A DNA stretch of 64,000 nucleotides. It comes from Diphasiastrum complanatum. Taxonomy: Eukaryota > Streptophyta > Lycopodiopsida > Lycopodiales > Lycopodiaceae. A program made the position numbers and the translations under genes. Of this stretch, positions 56,581 to 64,000 are shown one piece after another. Below the pieces are notes generated by a model, which saw only the letters and a list, made by a program, of their open reading frames with translations, made no database searches and had not been told where the DNA came from. Numbering within the stretch: position 1 is the stretch's first letter; each line of letters starts with the position of its first letter. The stretch is taken from positions 40,565,961-40,629,960 of the forward strand of contig CM055101.1 in the NCBI GenBank assembly GCA_029204225.1, written 5' to 3'.

Positions 56581-59317
56581 AAAGAAAAGAGGTGCTATGT
56601 GCTAACATACTCACCAGATATTTTGGAATGCTGATAGTGATAATTAGCAGACTCTGTCCCTTCTAACGGGTACTTCGTAACTAGTGCCAGCAAACTATGA
56701 GTCTGTAGGTGGCGTAACAATGTTCATTTTGAGAACGTACACAATGTACTATAGACTGCTACTGCTTCTGCAACAAATTTTTATTGAATTTGTCATCAGA
56801 GCCCCACTTGAAATCTATAGCAAAAACAGCCTATAATGTTGAGTTCAGGCCTTGAAATCAACATTGAAGTGCAGAAATCTGCCTTTTAATGAATTAAAGA
56901 GAGTAGCACCAAACATTTGTGTATTCAGCTCCTTGATATGTCAAAAGTTTGACCATATTGGGGCATGCGAATGTCAAAATTAATGTTCTTATCACTGTAA
57001 GAATGAATCTTACAGTTTACGTAAGGAATTTTCAAATGTAGTTTGTTCTTAACATGGTTTTAGAAATGCAGGTCAGAGCAACTTTATTTGTAAAGCCTAT
57101 ATCAACCTTTTGGGAAGTTGGGTCTCTGAAGTTACAGAGGCACAATAGAATAAGAAATGGGATAGAAAAGATGACAACATAAAAAACATGAAAATTGTAG
57201 AGATATAACTTATTAGTGACGATACAGGGTATCTTATCAGGAGATTTATGTGCCGACATAGGTTAAAAACAGTAGAAATTAGAGGTAAACATTTCAACCT
57301 TATTGATGTGACTATGGACCTTGGGTAAACAGTATTGCTACATGCAGACAAGAACACATTAAATACTGGAAATACTACATAGAGCTTGTAAGTAAATGCT
57401 CAATTTGTACAGTAAACATTAACTTGCCACAATGTTGAATTATTTGCTGTTTACAGTTGATGCATGTTCTCTCATACTTTTCTATAATCTATGCATTTAA
57501 TCTTTGAGACAATCCATGTCTTGGCCCAGAAAGCTCGAACACTATGCCATCTAAACTGTAAAACTTAATTGAATCTTTTGATCTCAATTTTCAAAGAAAA
57601 GGGGTGCTCTTTCATAAGAGCAAGATCTAAGATTGCAGAAATTAAGATAAAAGTGAGATATGTAAGGAAATAGAAAGAGTGAAAAAATTTGATATATCAA
57701 GTACCATACCATGCTGTGAGACATGTAGATAGATTTTGCACGACTAGAAAATGGGTATGATTGCATGTAGGACGCAGGAGAGAGATCATTACAATTCTGA
57801 TGTAAAGCGATGATAGATAGGGCTAGAGTGAGAGAGGGGAGATATGGGGAGATGCTTGACTATTGGAAGCATTGATAAAATTAGAATACACTCATAATAT
57901 ATGAGGCGGGCATAGATGATAATTGAATCCTTACATTCTAGCTAGAAACTCGAGGACCGCTAAAGAGCTAATCAACTGTAGCACTTAATTTATCTGAGTT
58001 GGACATGATTTCTTATTGTCTCCTGTGGGGTGGAGGTGTTGATGTTCAAGGATCATGATACACTAATCTGCAAGTATGATGGTTGACATGCTCAATGTGT
58101 TTCCTATTGCGGTGGGTTGAGGATCTCACTGCGTGTCCATATCGTCCTCCATTGCTATCATTTTTTGTGATTGTTGACCAATATGAAAACATGTCATAAT
58201 GGACATTTGTGAGGAACGGGCTCAATTTCGAGTTGTCCAAGAAGATGATGTTGTCAATGTCGGCGTGTGCATTTTGGATAGATTGCTACAGGATGCTAGT
58301 TTTTATAAGTCATAACAGATTTAAGTGTGCTGATTGATCATGAAGTATCTAATGATCGGACTCATTCTGAACATGAAAGCCTTCACTCTGTCTCTCTACC
58401 ATGGTGCATAGGAGGCATGATTGGTTTCAAGGATCTCCCATCAAAATGGCATGTCTCAAATCTGAAAGAGATAATGAACACTTACAGTTTTGCTCATGTC
58501 CATTTTGAGAGATCAGGATATCACTTTTGATGTTCATTTATTGATCGTTACTTATCATTCAGTAGCTAATGGCCACATCAAAGTGTTTAAACCACATTCT
58601 GAAGCAGTCAGTACTTATGATATTTTGAGTCACCATCAAGTAAAGACTAATATTTTAGGATCCATGTTAGTTTTCTCCGTCTTCATCTCACTTTTAGGTC
58701 GTTGCCCGTATGGGATATGGAAGTATGAGGTAAGAAAAACATGCTCACTGGAGTGCTACAAATAGCCAGTTGGCTGATCCTAAAATAAGTAAGCATATTG
58801 ACTACAAGTTTTCATAGTGAGAAGGGCGTCTGAACACAAAATGCTCATTGTTCACTATTGGATGGTCACATAATCAGTCGTCATGGGGAATCCTAAAAAA
58901 TTGACTTGTCTCAAATGTGTAAGAGACCTTGAATCCGACATGCTTATTTTGAACAAGTATGATACCTTTCTTGACAATTAGTTGTTAATGGGTATTGCCG
59001 GTACTTGGAGGCCTATGGGAGACAACCATCTCATTTATTGTGAAATTTTTGAATTTTTTTGGTACATCATGCAATGGTCATGCATCTAGTATGTTACTCA
59101 CAGATTTTGTTAAATGCATGCAACAAAGTCAAAATTCTCAATCTAGTTCAAAACACATGTGCCTGAAAGCAATTGAATACCTATTAGATCTAATTGCATT
59201 CCAAACAGACAATTTCATACACATCTCTTTCTATAGAATCACCCTAGTATTATTGCCATCTACTCCCAATCCATGCCATGTTCTAGTGCCGTCCCCCCCA
59301 AAAAAACTTCATACAAA
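56581..59317. other. Transporter 3' UTR and intergenic DNA
   Basis: The 3' UTR begins at 56581; no canonical AATAAA was found in the next 350 bp, although TTTTATTG and AATTAAAG occur. Beyond that is AT-rich DNA with short frames (58327-58530, 58490-58765, 58995-59345) that have no recognised domain. Confidence 0.45.
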
Positions 59318-59600
59318 ACCGTCACCTCCAAGCACGAGATATTGAACTTGAACACCAAAATCAGGAGCTACAGGTAGAACTGCAGATGCTGCAATGTAAT
59401 GCCAAAGAAAGACACCACACTTTGACAATTAATTATAAGAGAAGAATTTGTTCATACACTTGGTAAAAAGGATGACGCACTCGAAATCTTGCAAAGCAGT
59501 ACATGCGAACACCAAATGACGTTGCTACAAAATCAACATGCAACCCTCCAGAAAGAATTTCTAAAATTTCAAAATCAGGATTTTCCAACATAACGAGCCA
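59318..59600 (+). pseudogene. Coiled-coil coding relic of unknown origin
   Basis: Two adjacent frames read as heptad-rich helix: IELEHQNQELQVELQMLQ (from about 59340), then after a frame change near 59435, LGKKDDALEILQSS and TLLQNQHATLQKEFLKFQNQ. A stop follows at about 59592. It looks like a frameshifted remnant of one coiled-coil protein, either host or transposon gag. I cannot name the family. It ends about 100 bp before the Gypsy LTR. Confidence 0.4.
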
Positions 59601-59701
59601 CACTTCCAATTGCCAACTATTTATAGTTGAAAAAAGATCCGAAAATTGAAATGTCATTTGAAAGAAGACATGACACTATTTCAAGCAAGCTTTTTATATT
59701 A

Positions 59702-60022
59702 TTCCTTGGACTATGTATATATAGAGATGGATCTTCAAGGGCTTATCATTCATTCTCTTCTGGAGAATGAAAAGCTCTTCCACTAGTGGTTAGGTGGGAA
59801 CGTTAATCTAGGCCTCAACATGTAGGTAGGTGAGGGTTGAGGGTAAGGCGTGGTGGCATGGGACACCATGGCTTATCAGAGATTTGATCTTGGTTGATGG
59901 CGACCTAAGGCTCTAGTGCATGGGGGACAGGTGCCAGTACCTCTATGGATGGGTGACAACGAAGCATTTGTCACCTGATTGTGTCTTAGCAATGATCGGA
60001 TTCGACGATGGGGTTTCTAACA
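59702..60022 (+). repeat. Solo or truncated Gypsy LTR (3' 320 bp)
   Basis: Aligns with 23415-23728, the end of the Gypsy 5' LTR, and finishes TTCTAACA at 60022. It is followed by TCAATCC, not a primer site, so it is the right end of a 3' or solo LTR. No Gypsy coding sequence lies beside it. Confidence 0.82.
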
Positions 60023-63000
60023 TCAATCCCTAGCTAACCCCTAGGCATTTTCTCTTTCTTCCTTTAGCTTTGCAGTTGGCCTCTCCAAGGATTTTTTTTT
60101 GTGTGGTTTGACACTGCCTTGGTGGCATTTGTCGGGCTTCTGACAAGTATGAATTTTGCAACTCTTGGCAACTGAGTTTCCCACCCCCCTATATTTTAAT
60201 GTACATTTCTATTGATACATTTGTTAGTGTTATATTAATATGGTAAGTTCTTCAGTTGTCATTGTGTATTTTGTTTTTCCAAACTCCTAGGTGTCAGGCC
60301 TCAAACAAGTGATTTGCAATTTCAAAAATTATGGTATTTAGAGCTATAATCATAGGTAAAGCACAATATTGTGCATCCCAATATTGCATACCAATCTAGG
60401 TCATGTAAGTCGGTAGTATGTTTCATTAGGTCAAAAGTACCATCGATTGAATTCGAAACACAAATTTGTAACACAATAAAAATGTAGAGAGGTTCATATG
60501 ATAGTTAAGAAAATTATGGAAAGCAAAGGCCAAACATGGCCTGCGTAATAGAACATTGGACTCAATACAATGCTTTGATCTTGGAGTTGACGTCATATTT
60601 GTATTTCATAATTTAGTTAGATTCCTCACAAATAAAACTATGCAATTTTGGATGAATTATGGTCCAATTTTTCTTTGATGTAGAAGTCATTTTTTTGCAA
60701 GGAACATTAATCGTAAATTTGTTTGATACCTACATACTTGGTTGGGTGTGTGAAGAAATCATATCGAAAATATCATCAATGGATCATTAGATCTTTGGCT
60801 AAATTTGGGTGCACATCTAAATTCATCAACAATGTAGAAGTCAACATGCATCTCCATGAAAAATATTGCATAAATAACTATGAAACCTGAGATCCAAGTA
60901 GGTTCTGGTCATATCAGTGCTACAACAGTCTCCGTACACTGTACTTCACACGTGTGGAATCAAGTACAACAACAATACATGCATTCTACACATAGAAATC
61001 AACAAGATTAAGAGGATAAGAGATAGAGAAATGAACACAAATAGAAGAAGAAAGGTTCTCCACACCAAAAGAGAAAATCATCATTAGTTTCTCCACACTA
61101 GTACATTGTCAACCATTTATAGCAAGGATAACGTTACTTGGCCACATTGCCACTTATTGCCCTAAATTTGGTAGTTTCCATGTACTTCCCTAGAAATGTT
61201 TGAGTAGTTGCAATGTATCTCAACTAGCCAATAGCAATAGGTCCAAATATGACCTTATCCACTTATTTAGCAGTAAGGACACTATTTTTAGACCTTATTG
61301 ACATAAAAAAATAAGTCTCTAAATTGAAATTTTACTTCAGCCTCCAAATTGCCAAATTAGACCAACTTAACTAGTTGACATTTTCACAGGGTGCCTGTTA
61401 TTTTGCCTAATATCCCAAAAACCAAGTTACATATTTTGGGGTTTTTGTTATTTACACAATGTTATTATGGAATTGTGTAAATATGCACGTAGTTGATTGG
61501 GTGCAAGTTAAGTTGCCTAATTTCTAAGAATTCAAGTTAGATATTTACATGCTTAGTTGCAGCTTCTTGACATGCCTAATTTTCAAGAATTCAAGTGATA
61601 TATTTTCAATAATAAGTCTGCACAATATTAAAACATATTTTTATTGTTCGAAATCCAAATTCTGTACATAAGAATTACATTATGTAATGTTGTTGACTTT
61701 TTCACCAACAATAATACATAATATTCTATGAATAAGGGTAAACCACCTGATGCACCGAAAATAAAACTTTGTCAGATTTAGAAAATTGTAGGAGATTAAA
61801 TACCTATAAAAAAAAAGTGGCGCATATGTTCCAACAAATAACCACAATATTTCTTGTACTAAATTTGTTTTTCCACAATCTAAGTAGAATCTTTGAATTT
61901 GTACATGTAATTGATCTGGAAGTTGAAATGATGATTAAACTTCAAGATTCGGACGTATTCAAATGAATAGTTTCACGTATGAATTTGTAGTTCGACATTA
62001 CATACATATGGTTAGAGCTATGAACTAAGCTAGTTTCACTGTATGATGTTTTATGAGTTGATAAAAATCTAGAATAAACTTTTACAACTCTTGAAAGATG
62101 GTTACACCATCAAATATGAGTTTGATCATAAATCTGTGCGCCAAAGTGGGGCACTTGCCAAAGCAAGCTAGATTTGAGATTAGGGATTGATTTTAAATCA
62201 CCGTTATGATAACTTAGGATTATGTGCAACATCCACCACTTTGTAATCATTTGTTGGTTAGTTAACAACCATTCTACATTGATTTCAATATTTTGTAATC
62301 CTTTTCATATGTTTCACCCTCTCGGTTCGTTCCCCTCGACATTGAAAGAGCTATAGGCTAGAGGATTCATCCGAACACAAGTTGTTGCCAATAGAAATGG
62401 AAGAACAAAAAAATTCAATATGGTTGGTTAAATAACTTGATGATGAAAAAAAACAAACCAATTTTGTCGGAAAGGACATACATGATGGATTGGTTTTTGT
62501 AAGAATCAAGAAAATCTTTCTGCTAAAGTATGCCCTCCTTGTGAGACATGTCTTGTGTATTTGATTATTTATTTTGGCCTTTCTACATGATGTCTCAATT
62601 TCTTGTGCATATTTATTGAGCTTCGTCCTTCCTATTTGAGGTGCTAATATTTTTCGGTTGTGATGATATTTGCAATGTATGTTCTTGTATGACAATGGAA
62701 TAGTTTGCCTAATTTACTACAATAAGAAAAGAATTGCAGTTATTATAAGCATCATTAGAACTTGTTAGAAACTAAAGAAATTTGTTTTAAAAATAGTTGT
62801 GTGATTTATGGATACTCTAAGAATGTTTTAGAATGGTGGTACTCTTGGTAATTAGATATTAGATTATTCTTATATTGTTTGTTTTCCTTGCATGAAGTTG
62901 CAACACTTAAACACACAATCAAACTCTTGAAAAATGTGTAGCTTTTTTGTTAAGCCTGTGAATCTTGGAGGAAGTATGACATAGACAAAAAAAGGCTCAT

Positions 63001-63823
63001 CTTTTCATGCTTCAAGTGCAACTTTCCAATGCATTGAAAACATCAAGCTTAGTATCAATTTTTGTAAGTGAGCTATTACAGACGTCTATCTATTTAAAAG
63101 CTTATGATGATTGATGAAAAAAATATAGCTTTCATTTTTCTGGGACATTTTTCAAAATGGTTACCATCTCATCCAAGGAAAAATTAGCTATATGTCTCTC
63201 TTGCAACAAAAAGAATTGAGTCTTCAGATTAAGTGGTGAGTTGGTCAAGACTAATTATCCTCTCCTTGAGTTTAAGAGTGCTCTTCCAATTCATTGCACA
63301 AATGAGGACATACATCGGAAAAAAACAACGAAAATAACTGTAGATTAAGATTTAACAAGTAACAATATCATAATTACCTACCTGAAGTCTTAAAGTGAAA
63401 GTCCAAAATTGTAATGGAAATGATCCTCTGCTTTAACTAACTAGCTACTTAAACTTTAAAGAGCTAAAACATGATTACTTGCTCTAAATAACACACACAT
63501 ACTAAAACCTTGCTTTCTCAAGGTATCATGCAACATTGTAAGGGAGGGAGTGAAATCTTCAAATGACCTAACGATACTACTCCATAATCCATAGGATGCG
63601 CACGTACACCTTGATGCACTTATTTCTACTAACAAAATAAGTAACCATACTAGTAATTTAGTAACTAACAGTAATAAATTATCTCCATTGATTGCACCCA
63701 GCAATCTCTGCATTTCTTCTCATAAGTGCTCCTCACTTCCCTAGAGTGCACAAAGGTTGCATTCTTAGTTGCAGCTGCATGTAGTTCGAGATAAAGGCTG
63801 TTGCACTACAATAGCGATAAAGT
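60023..63823. other. No gene recognised
   Basis: AT-rich DNA with A/T runs. Frames at 61769-61966, 62351-62695 and 63456-63713 carry no domain I recognise. The right end should contain the 3' UTR of the minus-strand germin-like gene. Confidence 0.45.
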
Positions 63824-64000
63824 TTAGAGAGGGGGAGCGGTATTAGCAGCTACGAGCAATTCAACGCTTTCCTTGGAAATGTTGAAACTTTGCTGAAGGA
63901 CTTCGACGCTCAAGCCTGAACCAAACACAGTAGTTGCAATGGGGATAGTTCCAGGATTGGCGCCGCTGAAGGCAGCAATGGCGTGGGCTGGATTTTTGGG
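63824..64000 (-). CDS. Germin-like protein, C-terminal 58 codons (partial)
   Basis: On the minus strand a frame enters at 64000 and ends at a TAA (63826-63824). It reads PKNPAHAIAAFSGANPGTIP, then ATTVFGSGLSVEVLQQSF and a helical end (ISKESVELLV). This matches the end of germin-like cupins: the NPG turn near the last beta strands, the VFGS segment, and the C-terminal helices that pack in the trimer (family pattern FGS..P...VL.K.F.....V..L). Germin-like proteins are secreted, manganese-binding cell-wall cupins, some with superoxide dismutase or oxalate oxidase activity. The metal ligands lie in the missing upstream part, so the enzyme type cannot be judged. Codon use is clean and more GC-rich than the surroundings, which supports a live gene. 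Confidence 0.72.
   Translation of the reverse strand, partial: PKNPAHAIAAFSGANPGTIPIATTVFGSGLSVEVLQQSFNISKESVELLVAANTAPPL

Noticed and set aside
1-64000. CRISPR arrays, tRNA or rRNA genes, bacterial-type operons
   Set aside because: None seen. The tRNA-like matches are retrotransposon primer sites of 12-18 bases, and the repeats are LTRs, microsatellites or MITEs.

Overview
This is nuclear DNA from a large, repeat-rich seed-plant genome. A conifer or other gymnosperm is my guess, from the long introns and deeply decayed LTR retrotransposons, but the species cannot be named from the sequence. About two thirds of the window is transposon-derived. Three host genes are visible, and all were recognised from spliced or partial exons: (1) the first coding exon of a FIS1-type mitochondrial/peroxisomal fission gene (minus strand, 5318-5398), whose remaining exons lie beyond the left edge; (2) a complete nine-exon GDP-mannose (GONST/VRG4-type) nucleotide-sugar transporter gene (plus strand, 42561-56580), whose splice phases all close on one 376-residue frame; (3) the last 58 codons of a germin-like cupin gene (minus strand, 63824-64000), cut by the right edge.

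Layout. 1-4950: a Copia deletion derivative with a 798-bp 3' LTR sits inside the RNase H region of a Gypsy element; together they occupy FIS1 intron 1. 5318-6475: FIS1 exon 1 and its upstream region. 6476-12150: LTR fragments and broken Copia pieces, including a minus-strand element (8916-11051). 12152-17809: a long but dead Copia element with recognisable gag, protease, integrase, reverse transcriptase and RNase H. 17810-37265: a zone dominated by a non-coding LTR family, here called family B (LTR about 470 bp, iMet-type primer site, about 4 kb of internal DNA without a long reading frame). It is present as one near-complete copy (32599-37265), two partial plus-strand copies and one inverted fragment. 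In the same zone is a composite (about 23204-29317) whose 5' half is Gypsy and whose 3' half is Copia; a 611-codon frame crosses the Gypsy/Copia boundary without a stop. 37266-42560: mostly featureless DNA plus a 479-bp hAT-type miniature element with an 8-bp target duplication. 42561-56580: the transporter gene; its 6.7-kb intron 4 carries a sense-strand LINE, a minus-strand LTR fragment and microsatellites. 56581-63823: intergenic DNA with a lone LTR of the same Gypsy family seen at 23 kb.

How it works together. The host genes are unrelated housekeeping or secretory genes: organelle division, Golgi sugar import and an apoplastic cupin. No operon-like or defence system is present. The most unusual points are the in-frame Gypsy-Copia fusion, the family-B LARD-like element with its large inverted copy, and two complementary dinucleotide tracts, (GA)32 and (CT)34, that flank exons 5-8 of the transporter and could pair in the pre-mRNA. 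All family assignments were made by eye from motifs; no search was run.
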